Positions 47,193 through 55,906 of a stretch of 64,000 nucleotides of DNA are shown in pieces. The DNA is taken from the NCBI GenBank assembly GCA_017478025.1, contig JAFVGZ010000026.1, positions 24,655-88,654 of the forward strand, written 5' to 3'. Position numbers and translations under genes: made by a program. Within the stretch, counting starts at the first letter, position 1, and each line of letters starts with the position of its first letter. This stretch comes from Prevotella sp. GTDB taxonomy: Bacteria; Bacteroidota; Bacteroidia; Bacteroidales; Bacteroidaceae. Under the pieces are notes generated by a model that searched no databases, was not told the origin of the DNA, and worked only from the letters and a program-made list of their open reading frames with translations.

Positions 47193-47593
47193 AAACGCAG
47201 AAAATTACTCTTTTTCATTCCTTCATTTTTGGGCGAAATTTGCAAGCAAACCCTATCCTGGTGCAAAATTTCGCGATTTTCTGTGCGTTTTGACTATTCA
47301 GCTGATGCACAGAGGGTTGACGTGACTTGCACCCTCGTGGGCGCCCTTTCATCCGGCAGAAGGAGCAAAAAGGAGGTAAAAGACCTGCTTTTACCTCGTA
47401 ATAAACTTTTACAATGCAATAGAGCAATTTTACCCAGACACGGAGCAATTTTCACCCCGAAAAGGGCAATCCGGCAGCCTGGAGAAGTATCATTGTTACA
47501 TTCAGGAAGTCTGTTTTTAGCTTTTTAGCTCATCTACAGACAGACAATTCCTGGAGTGATATTTTCTGCGAAAAAGGCAAAAGGCAACATATT
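47193..47593. other. spacer with repeat-like words
   Basis: No gene seen. GGTAAAAGACCTGCTTTTACC-like inverted words near 47376-47398 and GAGCAATTTT recurring at 47423 and 47444 resemble the 22-bp-type arrays, but the phase is irregular. Confidence 0.4.
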
Positions 47594-48064
47594 TTACTTC
47601 TTCGGAGTGAAGGATTCCCACGTCTGATCATCGTAAAACACGCGTATTTCCGTTATCTTGCGCTGTACGGAGGTAGGCGCGACTGATACCGCGAACTCTC
47701 TCGGAGCATGGTTTTGAGGGGCAAATCTGTGGTTTTCGGCCATTTTGGGCGACGTAGAACCGTCGTTTGGAATGGTTGAGAAGAGATTCTGTTCTCCATT
47801 GAAAAGGGGCGCAGACGGCTCCGTTACGGCGCTGGCGGATGAAGCGGAATCGTTCATTTCGAACATTGGACCGGTTCCCCACATAAGCCAATCTGTCCTC
47901 ACATTTGGAAACGTATTGTGGATTGCTTCAACAATCTTGTTTGTTGGATTTGTCCTACCATTGAAGATTGAGCTGAGGGTGGCATTTGAGATGCCTATAC
48001 TCCCAGCAAATGCCTGTTGGTTCATGTGCTGAGCATCCATGAGCTGTCTGATGCGATCTTTCAT
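47594..48064 (-). CDS. XRE-family helix-turn-helix regulator
   Basis: 156 residues. N-terminal HTH (KDRIRQLMDAQHMNQQAFAG then SNATLSSIFNGRTNPTNK), followed by the LMWGTGPMF motif seen in many Bacteroidetes XRE proteins, a low-complexity middle, and a short conserved-looking tail (KITEIRVFYDD). It stands alone; an AT-rich region of over 1 kb with a cluster of TTTACAAA words lies upstream. May be of phage origin. Confidence 0.88.
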   Translation of the reverse strand: MKDRIRQLMDAQHMNQQAFAGSIGISNATLSSIFNGRTNPTNKIVEAIHNTFPNVRTDWLMWGTGPMFEMNDSASSASAVTEPSAPLFNGEQNLFSTIPNDGSTSPKMAENHRFAPQNHAPREFAVSVAPTSVQRKITEIRVFYDDQTWESFTPKK

Positions 48065-49162
48065 TTTCCTTTTATCTTAATGTGTTACTTTTTTTCGACT
48101 CTTAGTTCGAGAGATTTTTTCTGTGTATGTTTTCTACTATCTCTGGAATGGTGACTGACGGCACTCGTTTCTCCAGAAAAGTGACACACTTTTTACAACT
48201 CTCACTTAGGAAGCGCGTAAAATGGTGCCTTCTTTAAACATTTTACAAAATTAATCATAATTTTTGAAACACACAACATTTGTAAACATTTTTAGATTTC
48301 TTTAATTTAAATCTCTAATTGTAGATTTACAAAAGCATAATGGATTTACAAAGGAAAAGGTGTTTAGTTTTGTAAACCTGAATTTAGATGGTAAAAAGCC
48401 ACTATAAGTAAATTTTTCGGCTTTTTTCATAATCAACTGGGTTTGAGTAGCCTTACTACGCCTATAGTACGGCGAAAATACTATGGTTTTGGGAGATTTA
48501 TGCATATACAGGAATAAAGAGACTCATACCACTCACAATTCTTGAGCATAATCTGTTCATTTTGAGACAATTATATAGACTAGGAGATGGTTGCATAAGA
48601 ATGCATATACATTTCTGATGTTTTATGCTTTAGGTTTACAAAACCGAATTTAGAGTATAAAATGCTCCTATCTGATGATTTATGCTGCTTTATTTTGTGT
48701 TTTAATTTGTGATATTAAATCCCAAATTTACAAATTAAAATTCAAATATATAAATGTCTAAAAATCTTAACCAGGTAAATTTCAGCCCTTTTCTTCATTT
48801 TTTTGCGAAATTTTTCAAAATTCTGGACGAGGGTTAAAGGTTCCCAAAAATACGCCGCCAGAGAGCACGAATATTTCTCCAAACTCCTTATGTATCAACG
48901 CCTGAGGCGTATTTTTTATACTTACGGAAATTTTCATTCTAGATAAAAAACGGCAAAAACAGCTCTCTTTAAGCCCAGATGGGAGATGGTTTTTGAGTCG
49001 TTTTTACCCCCGTCCCCCACCCTCTTGGAGGTTATTTTACATTTTCTACTGCCGGGAATTGAAAATAGACGCAGGGAATAAATGTCAAAAATGTACTATT
49101 TGCCCCGATACCGAAAAAGTGCAATTTTCCCTAATATCAAAAATGTGCTATTCGTACTGATG
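48065..49162. other. 1.1-kb AT-rich gene-free region
   Basis: No supported gene. The part 48200-48800 is strongly AT-rich compared with flanking genes. It has seven TTTACAAA/TTTGTAAA words (48242-48734), an imperfect duplicated phrase (TTTTGTAAACCTGAATTTAG at 48369 and the related GTTTACAAAACCGAATTTAG at 48634), and a 26-bp array near the end. Confidence 0.55.
48242..48734. repeat. cluster of TTTACAAA octamers
   Basis: TTTACAAA at 48242, 48326, 48345, 48635 and 48727, and TTTGTAAA at 48279 and 48369. Seven copies in 493 bp exceed expectation even for AT-rich DNA (roughly 0.1 by base composition). Confidence 0.65.
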
Positions 49163-49164
49163 CA
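49087..49164. repeat. 26-bp-period array (3 units)
   Basis: Units at 49087, 49113 and 49139 share AAAAATGTGCTATTT-like heads and CCCTGATRC-like tails; a shorter fourth follows. It overlaps the terminator of the holA operon. Confidence 0.6.
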
Positions 49165-49206
49165 AAAAAAATGACTGCTTCTCCTAATTGGACAAAACAG
49201 TCATTT
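49163..49206 (-). terminator. intrinsic terminator of the aguA-aguB-holA operon
   Basis: On the minus strand AAATGACTG (49206-49198) pairs with CAGTCATTT (49177-49169), followed by a T-run (TTTTTTT). It lies 47 bp after the holA stop. Confidence 0.82.
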
Positions 49207-49252
49207 ATTCTGAGCCGAAAAAAAACGCTCTTGGTCTTGCTGGAAGAAATCG

Positions 49253-50299
49253 CTATTCCAGGATGAAGGCGATAAGCTCCTTCATCAACTCCCCTGCCGG
49301 AGTGTTGACATTGTCGATGCCCTTGATGCGGGTGTCGGTTTCTTTTATCTTTGAAATGATAGCCAAAGTTCTGCGTCCGTTGAAATTTCTCATTCCTGTC
49401 ATAAAATCTTTCACGAACCAAGCTTTTGGCAAATTCAGCTGCTGCATTATCGCGGCCTCGTTGACAGGACGCGGTGCATAGTAGCACAACATCAGGTCGC
49501 GGAAATAGTTGAAAAGCATCGAAAGAACCTGCGGAGCTGCTGCCGCCTTGGGATTATTGTCAAAATACTTGATGATCCTGAATGCCTTCAGCGCATCTTT
49601 GCTTATGAGCGCATCGCGCAGTTCAAATATGTTATACTGCTTGCTGATGCCGATGTGCTGCTCTATCATCTCGTTTGTGATGACGCGTGGCTGTCCTTCG
49701 GGAAATGCCACAAGGAGTTTGTCCAGCTCGGAAGCAAGGCGTTTCAGGTCGCCGCCGATGCATGAAGCTACTACATACGCCGTGCGCGAGTCTATTTTAG
49801 CGTTATATTCAGGCCGCTTCACGTAATCATTGATGAATGCCACGATGTCGCGATCATACTTTGGTGGGTCGCTGACGAGCACGCGGCCCACAGCAGCAGC
49901 TCCTGTAACGGTTTTCTTGCGTCCGTCAATGGGTTTCCCGTTACAGCACAACACAAGGACTGTGGTCGCTACAGGCTTCTGCAGATACTTCTCAAAGAGG
50001 TCGAAATCCTTCAGTTTCAGCGCTTCGCGAACGACGATAACCTGTCGTGCCGCCATAATGGGATAGCGAGAGGCGTTGTTTATGACCTCTCTGGCTGAAG
50101 AATCTGAGCCATAGACAACGGTGAGGTTGAAGTCTTTCTCCTCCTCAGCGAGGACATTTGCCGTGATATAGTCGCTCACGCGGTCAATGTAATACGCCTC
50201 CTCGCCCATCAGCAGATAGACAGGAGCCACGTTGCCGGAGCGCAGTTCCGACATTATACTCTCGTATGTCTCGCGTGTTGATGCTTTCTTTTCAGCCAT
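49253..50299 (-). CDS. holA: DNA polymerase III subunit delta
   Basis: 348 residues, clamp-loader subunit that opens the sliding clamp. AAA-like domains 1-2 without Walker A, as is usual (YLLMGEEAYYIDRVSDYI at about 25; PPKYDRDIVAFI), and a helical collar domain at the end. Start and upstream stop overlap by one base (TGATG). It shares a transcript with aguB and aguA and ends at a strong terminator. Confidence 0.93.
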   Translation of the reverse strand: MAEKKASTRETYESIMSELRSGNVAPVYLLMGEEAYYIDRVSDYITANVLAEEEKDFNLTVVYGSDSSAREVINNASRYPIMAARQVIVVREALKLKDFDLFEKYLQKPVATTVLVLCCNGKPIDGRKKTVTGAAAVGRVLVSDPPKYDRDIVAFINDYVKRPEYNAKIDSRTAYVVASCIGGDLKRLASELDKLLVAFPEGQPRVITNEMIEQHIGISKQYNIFELRDALISKDALKAFRIIKYFDNNPKAAAAPQVLSMLFNYFRDLMLCYYAPRPVNEAAIMQQLNLPKAWFVKDFMTGMRNFNGRRTLAIISKIKETDTRIKGIDNVNTPAGELMKELIAFILE

Positions 50300-51186
50300 C
50301 AGTCATCAATAAATCGTTTCGTTATGTCTGCGTACTCTTCTATGCGACGGTCGCGCAGGAACGGCCACCATCGTCTGACATTCTCTCCGTGAGTCATGTC
50401 TATGTTTACGATAACACTCTCCTCCTCGTCTTCTGAGGCTCTGTACAGCAGCTCTCCCTGCGGTCCTGCAATGAAACTGGAGCCCCAGAACTGTATTCCC
50501 TCCGTCTGTCCGCTGGGGTCAGGCTCATGCCCTACCCTGTTTACGGCCAGCACGGGAATGCCGTTGGCAACTGCATGTCCTCGCTGTACCGTCGTCCAGG
50601 CCTCGCGCTGCCGCTGCTGCTCGTCCGGAGTATCGCTGGCAGCATAGCCTATGGCTGTGGGATATATGAGTATCTCAGCGCCGCTAAGGGCCATCAGGCG
50701 CGCTGCTTCGGGGTACCACTGGTCCCAGCACACCATTACGCCAAGCCGCCCTACAGAGGTGTCTATCGGCTTAAAACCGAGGTCTCCGGGGGTGAAATAG
50801 AATTTCTCGTAGTATGCAGGATCATCTGGAATGTGCATCTTGCGATAGCGTCCTGCTATGCTTCCGTCACTCTCTATAACCACCGCGGTGTTATGATACA
50901 GCCCTGCTGCGCGGCGCTCAAAGAGGGATGTGACAATAACAACGCCATTCTCACGCGCCAGTTCGCCAAAGAATGAGGTGGAAGGACCGGGTATCGGCTC
51001 TGCCAAATCAAACTTCTCTACGTCCTCTGTCTGGCAGAAATACAGGCTATTGTGCAACTCCTGCAACACAATGAGCTGTGCGCCACGCTGTGCTAAATCA
51101 GCTATTCCGCGAGCCAGTCGCAGCATATTGTCCTTGCGGTCAGCGGTATTGTGCTGCTGCAGAAATCCTATTTTCAGTTCTCTCAT
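50299..51186 (-). CDS. aguB: N-carbamoylputrescine amidase
   Basis: 295 residues, nitrilase-family hydrolase turning N-carbamoylputrescine into putrescine, CO2 and ammonia. The Glu-Lys-Cys triad is visible in LQELHNSLYF, RKMHIPDDP and MVCWDQWYPEAA. The NNAD-type length and the agmatine deiminase gene 33 bp upstream identify the pathway from agmatine to putrescine. Confidence 0.95.
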   Translation of the reverse strand: MRELKIGFLQQHNTADRKDNMLRLARGIADLAQRGAQLIVLQELHNSLYFCQTEDVEKFDLAEPIPGPSTSFFGELARENGVVIVTSLFERRAAGLYHNTAVVIESDGSIAGRYRKMHIPDDPAYYEKFYFTPGDLGFKPIDTSVGRLGVMVCWDQWYPEAARLMALSGAEILIYPTAIGYAASDTPDEQQRQREAWTTVQRGHAVANGIPVLAVNRVGHEPDPSGQTEGIQFWGSSFIAGPQGELLYRASEDEEESVIVNIDMTHGENVRRWWPFLRDRRIEEYADITKRFIDD

Positions 51187-51219
51187 AGTGAATTCGTGTG
51201 GGTGTGAAGGTGGTTACTG

Positions 51220-52470
51220 TCAATTACCACCTGTATATGTGGTTAGCGGTATCTGCATGGTGCAGCAATGTATGGAGCCGTGCTGACGTATGATACTCCT
51301 GCTGTCGATGGGTATAATCTCCCTATCGGGGAAGGCATCACGTATCGCGTTGCATGCAGCATCGTCAAGTTCGGGCTGTCCGTAGGTCGGTACTATCACA
51401 GCTCCATTGATTATCAGGAAGTTGGCATACGTGGCGGGCAGGCGTTCCTCTGTCTCCTGGCCGTCATCGTCGGTTACTGTCTGGTATATAGCCGCCGGTT
51501 GTGGCAGCGGTATGAGGCGGTATGGCTTGCCGTCGATGGTGCGCAGGCTCATCAGCTCTTGCTCCAGCGCCTGAAAGTCCTCGTACTGCTCGTCCTCGCT
51601 GTCGTAGCATTTATGGTAGAGCAGGGTGTCATCGGGGGCTATGCGCACAATGGTGTCAATGTGTCCGTCGGTATCGTCGCCCTTCAAGGCTCCGTGATGC
51701 AGCCACACGATGCGCCTCGCCTTGAGCCGAAATCGCAGTTCCTGCTCTATCTCGTCGCGCGTCAACGGCTGGTTGCGATGCGGCGCCATGAGACACCCTT
51801 CAGTAGTGAAGACTGTTCCCCTTCCGTCGCTCTCTATCGAACCGCCTTCGAGAACGAAATCATCATGGTCGGACAAGCGGACAGAGACAGCCCCGCTGCC
51901 CTCTCCTGTAGGAACGGGTGTTTGCAAATCTGTAGATTTCGTGGGCTCTTGGGCATAAGTGGTATTGGGCGACTGAGATGTAACAGCAGAGTCCTCTGCA
52001 TGTGTAGCATCCGCCATATCTGACTCTCCCTGAGGGAGATAGCATGAGGTTACAGGTTCAAATGCTCCGTCCTCAAAGAGTGTTCGGGTGATGCGATTGT
52101 CAAGGTTCCATCGGAATTTCTCGCCCCATCCATTGAAGCGGAAATCAAGCATCGTGAGTGCTCCTGTGGCATCATCCTTTAGCGTTATGGGTCCATGATC
52201 CCTCGCCCAGGTATCGTTGGTCTTACAATGGCAGATATACACACGCGCCATCTGCTCGCGGGTCAGTCGGCTGCTCAGTAGCGCGCCCACCTGAATAGGG
52301 TGCGGGGTAGCGATTATCAAGCGCTCAAAGCGAGTGATGCTTGCCGCCATCTCCACGTATGTCTTGGTGATGTCGGCAAGCATCGGAGCCCAGTCAGTAT
52401 TCTCGTGCGGCCAGGTCAGCAGCACGTGGCTCTGCGGTTCCCATTCGGCGGGAAGTCGTAAGCGTATCAC
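51220..52470 (-). CDS. aguA: agmatine deiminase
   Basis: 416 residues, guanidino-group-modifying enzyme that converts agmatine to N-carbamoylputrescine and ammonia. NDTWARDHGPI, DFRFNGWG, LEGGSIESDGRGT, HTDGHIDT-like DDTDGHIDTI and the catalytic Cys in GSIHCCTMQIP are present. Residues 148-199 are an extra Ser/Thr-rich, low-complexity insertion between conserved blocks. The start is GTG overlapping the zinc-ribbon gene stop (GTGA). Works with aguB downstream. Confidence 0.95.
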   Translation of the reverse strand: MIRLRLPAEWEPQSHVLLTWPHENTDWAPMLADITKTYVEMAASITRFERLIIATPHPIQVGALLSSRLTREQMARVYICHCKTNDTWARDHGPITLKDDATGALTMLDFRFNGWGEKFRWNLDNRITRTLFEDGAFEPVTSCYLPQGESDMADATHAEDSAVTSQSPNTTYAQEPTKSTDLQTPVPTGEGSGAVSVRLSDHDDFVLEGGSIESDGRGTVFTTEGCLMAPHRNQPLTRDEIEQELRFRLKARRIVWLHHGALKGDDTDGHIDTIVRIAPDDTLLYHKCYDSEDEQYEDFQALEQELMSLRTIDGKPYRLIPLPQPAAIYQTVTDDDGQETEERLPATYANFLIINGAVIVPTYGQPELDDAACNAIRDAFPDREIIPIDSRSIIRQHGSIHCCTMQIPLTTYTGGN

Positions 52471-53282
52471 TCTTCGGTCTTTTTGCGGCGTACGGTCTTA
52501 CGTTTCGGCTTCTCCGTAACTGTAGTCTCAATCTTAACGCCTGCCAGTTCTGGGTCTATGAGGATACGTCCGCAGTGCTCGCATACGATAATCTTCTTGT
52601 GGGTCTTCACGTCGAGCTGTCTCTGTGGCGGAATCTTGTTGAAGCAACCGCCGCAGGCATCGCGCTGCACGTAAACGATACCCAGTCCGTTGCGCGCATT
52701 TTTACGGATGCGCTTGAAGCTCTGGAGCAGTCTTGACTCAATCTTGCTCTCATAGTCACGAGCCTTAGCCTTGAGGATGTCCTCCTCTTCGCGTGTCTCC
52801 TGCATGATTTCCTCGAGCTCTCCACGCTTGTCATCAAGGTCACGCTCGCGGTCGTTGATAAGGTCTTCCACCTTATCGCGATCCAATTCACGCTCACGAA
52901 TGCGCTGCTGCGCCTCGCGGATCTTGCGGCTACAGAGCTCTATCTCAAGTGTCTGGAACTCAATCTCCTTAGTCAGCGTGTCGTACTCGCGATTGTTTCT
53001 CACATCGTCGAGCTGCTTCTTGTATCGCTCCACGCTTGCCTTTGCCTCCTCAATGTCGGCTGTTCGCTGAGATACAGCACTGGTGAGGTCATTGATTTCC
53101 TGAACGATACGGTCCAGACGCACGTTGAGTCCTTCGACCTCATTCTCCAGATCCTCCACCTCAAGAGGCAGCTCGCCGCGAAGTGCACGCTTTTCGTCAA
53201 TCTGAGAGAGTGTTGTCTGCAACTGATAGAGGGTCTTCAGACGCTCCTCTACGGTCATGTCTTTTGGGTCTTTTCTTGCCAT
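52467..53282 (-). CDS. coiled-coil C4 zinc-ribbon protein
   Basis: 271 residues. About 190 residues of long coiled coil, then a zinc ribbon with two pairs of cysteines (DACGGCFNKI and IVCEHCGRIL), and a basic tail (KPKRKTVRRKK). Belongs to the zf-RING_7/CT398-like group, often next to Nif3-like genes, as here (137 bp upstream). May bind nucleic acid or a secretion/flagellar-type partner; the role is unproven. Confidence 0.9.
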   Translation of the reverse strand: MARKDPKDMTVEERLKTLYQLQTTLSQIDEKRALRGELPLEVEDLENEVEGLNVRLDRIVQEINDLTSAVSQRTADIEEAKASVERYKKQLDDVRNNREYDTLTKEIEFQTLEIELCSRKIREAQQRIRERELDRDKVEDLINDRERDLDDKRGELEEIMQETREEEDILKAKARDYESKIESRLLQSFKRIRKNARNGLGIVYVQRDACGGCFNKIPPQRQLDVKTHKKIIVCEHCGRILIDPELAGVKIETTVTEKPKRKTVRRKKTEE

Positions 53283-53298
53283 ATATTTTCTAATTAAA

Positions 53299-53332
53299 GC
53301 CCCCCTCCGACTCCCCCACAGGGGGGGAGGGA
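53299..53332. repeat. C-run/G-run intergenic motif
   Basis: C6, then CTCCCCC-ACA-GGGGGGGAG, a 7-bp stem. It is a near relative of the motif after mnmA (12436-12467). Confidence 0.5.
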
Positions 53333-53344
53333 CGTGAGCAATGG

Positions 53345-53420
53345 ATTATGAATTATGCAAATGGTATGAATTAAACATTATGAATTGTGCATTCTGCATT
53401 ATGCATTATGAATTCTGCAT
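53345..53420. repeat. 7-bp tandem array up to the nif3 stop
   Basis: ATTATGA, ATTATGC at 53345-53358, then from 53377: ATTATGA, ATTGTGC, ATTCTGC, ATTATGC, ATTATGA, ATTCTGC. The array touches the stop codon of the Nif3-like gene (TTA at 53420-53422). Confidence 0.82.
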
Positions 53421-54214
53421 TAAAAATAGTGTCTTACCGGGTTGGTGTTCACGCTTGTTATGACGGTTCTTACGCCCGGGCAGCCTTTGTCTATTATGTC
53501 CTTGAGCAGATGCTGGGTGTATTGCTCGCTCTCATAGTGGCCTATGATAGTGATCTGTATCTCCTGCTCATGGGCGAAGTATTCATGATAGTGCATCTCA
53601 CCCGTCAGGAATGCATCAGCCTGTGCCTCAATAGCTTGCGGCAGCATGAATGCTCCGGCTCCTCCACAGATGGCGATACGCTTTATGGGGCGCTGCAGGA
53701 GTTCGTTGCCCAATACGCAGGGCACGCGAAACACTTCCTTTACCTTATTTATATATGCCTCTGCTGTGAGCGGCTGTGGCAGCTCTCCCACGATGCATGC
53801 GCCTCCCGTCACTCCCTCCACCTCACGCGGCTGGAGTATGGTGACGGTCTGCATGTCCATGCCCAGTCTGCGGGCTATTTCAAAGTTCACGCCTCCCTCG
53901 GCGCTGTCGAGGTTGGTGTGCATCGAAACGATGGTGATACCGCTCCTGATGGCCTGCATGACGCACCGCTCCACATATGTGTCGCCGCTGATGTGTCGCA
54001 GCTTACGGAATATGAGGGGATGATGGGACACAATCATGTTGCATCCCAGTTGCTGCGCCTCGCTGACTACCTGCTCCGTAACATCAAGGCATAATAAAAC
54101 CCCTGAAACCTCCGCCTCTGTCAATCCTACCTGCAGGCCGGCATTATCATAGTCTTCCTGCAGGGGCAAAGGCGCGAATTGCTCAAGGGTACTGATGACG
54201 TCCTTAATCTTCAC
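53420..54214 (-). CDS. Nif3-like dinuclear metal-centre protein
   Basis: 264 residues (YbgI/Nif3 family). Metal-binding motifs MIVSHHPLIFRKL and MHTNLDSAEGGVN near residues 60-105 and GEMHYHEYFAHEQ near the end. Family members are annotated as GTP cyclohydrolase 1 type 2 homologues, but the activity is uncertain. Promoter boxes TAACTTTG on the minus strand occur at 54285-54278 and again at 54373-54366, both inside copies of a hairpin repeat. Confidence 0.93.
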   Translation of the reverse strand: MKIKDVISTLEQFAPLPLQEDYDNAGLQVGLTEAEVSGVLLCLDVTEQVVSEAQQLGCNMIVSHHPLIFRKLRHISGDTYVERCVMQAIRSGITIVSMHTNLDSAEGGVNFEIARRLGMDMQTVTILQPREVEGVTGGACIVGELPQPLTAEAYINKVKEVFRVPCVLGNELLQRPIKRIAICGGAGAFMLPQAIEAQADAFLTGEMHYHEYFAHEQEIQITIIGHYESEQYTQHLLKDIIDKGCPGVRTVITSVNTNPVRHYF

Positions 54215-54277
54215 GCTATGTGTGATATGTATGTAGTTTTCAGCCTATCAGCACTATGCTAATGGCCTTTGTGGGTG

Positions 54278-54521
54278 CAAAGTTACGATTAAGTTTTGAG
54301 ATATGCAAGAGAAAAGCTTGTTTTTTCTATTGCATATCCAAGACGGAGTAATTTAGACCGTAGGTCAAAGTTACGATTAAGTTTTGAGATATGCAAGAGA
54401 AAAAGCTTGTTTTTTCTATTGCATATCCAAGACGGAGGACTCCGCGAAGCGCCTGAGCACCGATGGAGCGCAAGAAATTAGACCGTAGGTCAGAGTTGCA
54501 GATTAAGTTTTGAGATATGCA
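54278..54521 (-). repeat. tandem hairpin repeats carrying promoter boxes
   Basis: Copy 1 54278-54353 and copy 2 54366-54439 are almost identical; a third, truncated copy is at 54490-54521. On the minus strand each has stem GATATGCAA-T-AGAAAA / TTTTCT-C-TTGCATATC, then CTTAATCG and TAACTTTG. Between copies 2 and 3 an extra 37 bp is inserted. Copy 1 supplies the nif3 promoter box. Confidence 0.85.
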
Positions 54522-54534
54522 AACACGACATAAG

Positions 54535-55767
54535 TTATTCTGTTGGTTGCACTTTTTTCTTTAGCTTTCCGATGGAATTCTCGAGGCTCTCTGTCGGCTC
54601 GATGATGTTGTAGTCAGCCCAGAAGTGTGGGTCGTCGAAGTATGCTACCTTGTCGTAGAAGCGTTCTTTCACTCCAAACGACGAACGTCCCTGCGGCCGC
54701 CTTACCGCCTTACCGTGCTCCAGACGGTCGGTTACCACCATCTCGCTGACGGCGGTAAATGTGCGGGCAAAGAGGCGCCGCTTCCAATCGCAGTTGAAAC
54801 GCATCTCGTTCCTGATGTAATTAAGGCGTGTGACACCCTGCTGGTCGGTATGGTAAACTATCGTGGTGCTGAGCATCTTAGGACGAAACCGCAGACCGCG
54901 CGGCTTGCTTACCAGCATGTATTCGGAGGCTATCTGCCAGTCGCTCGTGTCTAACTGCAACTCGGCCCTTGATATGGTGTATGTCTCACGGTCTATATAG
55001 AGCCGCCCGCCCATCTGCGGGTACAGAATGTTTTTGTTGGGGTGAATGAGAATCACGTAGTGGGGCCGGTCGTTGATGTTGACAGGGGCTTCCATTGACA
55101 GGCGACACTGCCGGAACGTGTTTTCGTTGAGCAGATAGTCGGGGTTCTTTGCCACATCAGCCATGATTGCCACGAGTGGGCCGCCCTGTATCTTCACGCC
55201 CAGGGTGTCTTTAGCCTTCATGCTCATCAGTCGCCGTCCTTTCAGGATAGCTACGGCATCGTGGTCGGCGGCGTATTGGTATCCGCTCTTATACATCTCT
55301 GTCACGGCCTCAGCAACACAGATAAACTGCGAGCCACGTTGGGCGGTCTCTCTGTAGAAGCATCGCAACAGCTCCGTCTCCTTCGGATAGTTCTGGGTAA
55401 CACGGCTCATAGCCGCCTTGACGATGCTCAGCGGATCGTCGATAGAAACAATGACTTCCCTCAACTCTACAGTACTGTTGACCATAAGGATTCGAAGCGG
55501 TTCGGTAACATTGTCAGCCACAGGGACACGGCGTGTCTTGTAACCGATGTGGCTTACTTCGATGTAACGGGGCCTATGGTCCGTCTTCAGCGTAAAGCGC
55601 CCTTCGCTGTTGGTTACGGTATATATGTCCTTACCCTCGGTCACAATGCTGACATGACTCAACGGCCTGCCTTTATGCTCGTCAAGCACCACGCCGCTGA
55701 TAACTGTCTGTGCCTGAAGTACAGCCACCGCAAAGAGCATCATCACTATAGTCATCAATCTTCTCAT
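54535..55767 (-). CDS. carboxypeptidase-regulatory-like domain outer-surface protein
   Basis: 410 residues. Signal peptide (MTIVMMLFAVAVLQAQ), then a CarboxypepD_reg-like beta domain (VISGVVLDEHKGRPLSHVSI to about residue 95). The rest (100-400) resembles the DUF5686-type region of Bacteroidetes outer-membrane proteins but is short, with no clear barrel end. Promoter TAACTTTG at 55824-55817. Function unknown. Confidence 0.8.
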   Translation of the reverse strand: MRRLMTIVMMLFAVAVLQAQTVISGVVLDEHKGRPLSHVSIVTEGKDIYTVTNSEGRFTLKTDHRPRYIEVSHIGYKTRRVPVADNVTEPLRILMVNSTVELREVIVSIDDPLSIVKAAMSRVTQNYPKETELLRCFYRETAQRGSQFICVAEAVTEMYKSGYQYAADHDAVAILKGRRLMSMKAKDTLGVKIQGGPLVAIMADVAKNPDYLLNENTFRQCRLSMEAPVNINDRPHYVILIHPNKNILYPQMGGRLYIDRETYTISRAELQLDTSDWQIASEYMLVSKPRGLRFRPKMLSTTIVYHTDQQGVTRLNYIRNEMRFNCDWKRRLFARTFTAVSEMVVTDRLEHGKAVRRPQGRSSFGVKERFYDKVAYFDDPHFWADYNIIEPTESLENSIGKLKKKVQPTE

Positions 55768-55816
55768 AACTCAAACACTTTTATTGTTTCTCTATCGGCT
55801 TTCGCCCACCTGAGGG

Positions 55817-55824
55817 CAAAGTTA
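55817..55824 (-). promoter_or_regulatory. promoter -7 box
   Basis: TAACTTTG on the minus strand, 49 bp before the start at 55767. Confidence 0.6.
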
Positions 55825-55906
55825 CTAAATAATTCTGAAACAATAGCATAAGTACGGATTTTTTCATTCAATATTTCCGAAGTTTCACACCTTAAAAGGT
55901 CAAAAG

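Noticed and set aside
49137-49487. 116-codon minus-strand frame overlapping the holA end
   Set aside because: Overlaps holA coding and a clear terminator; no family signal.
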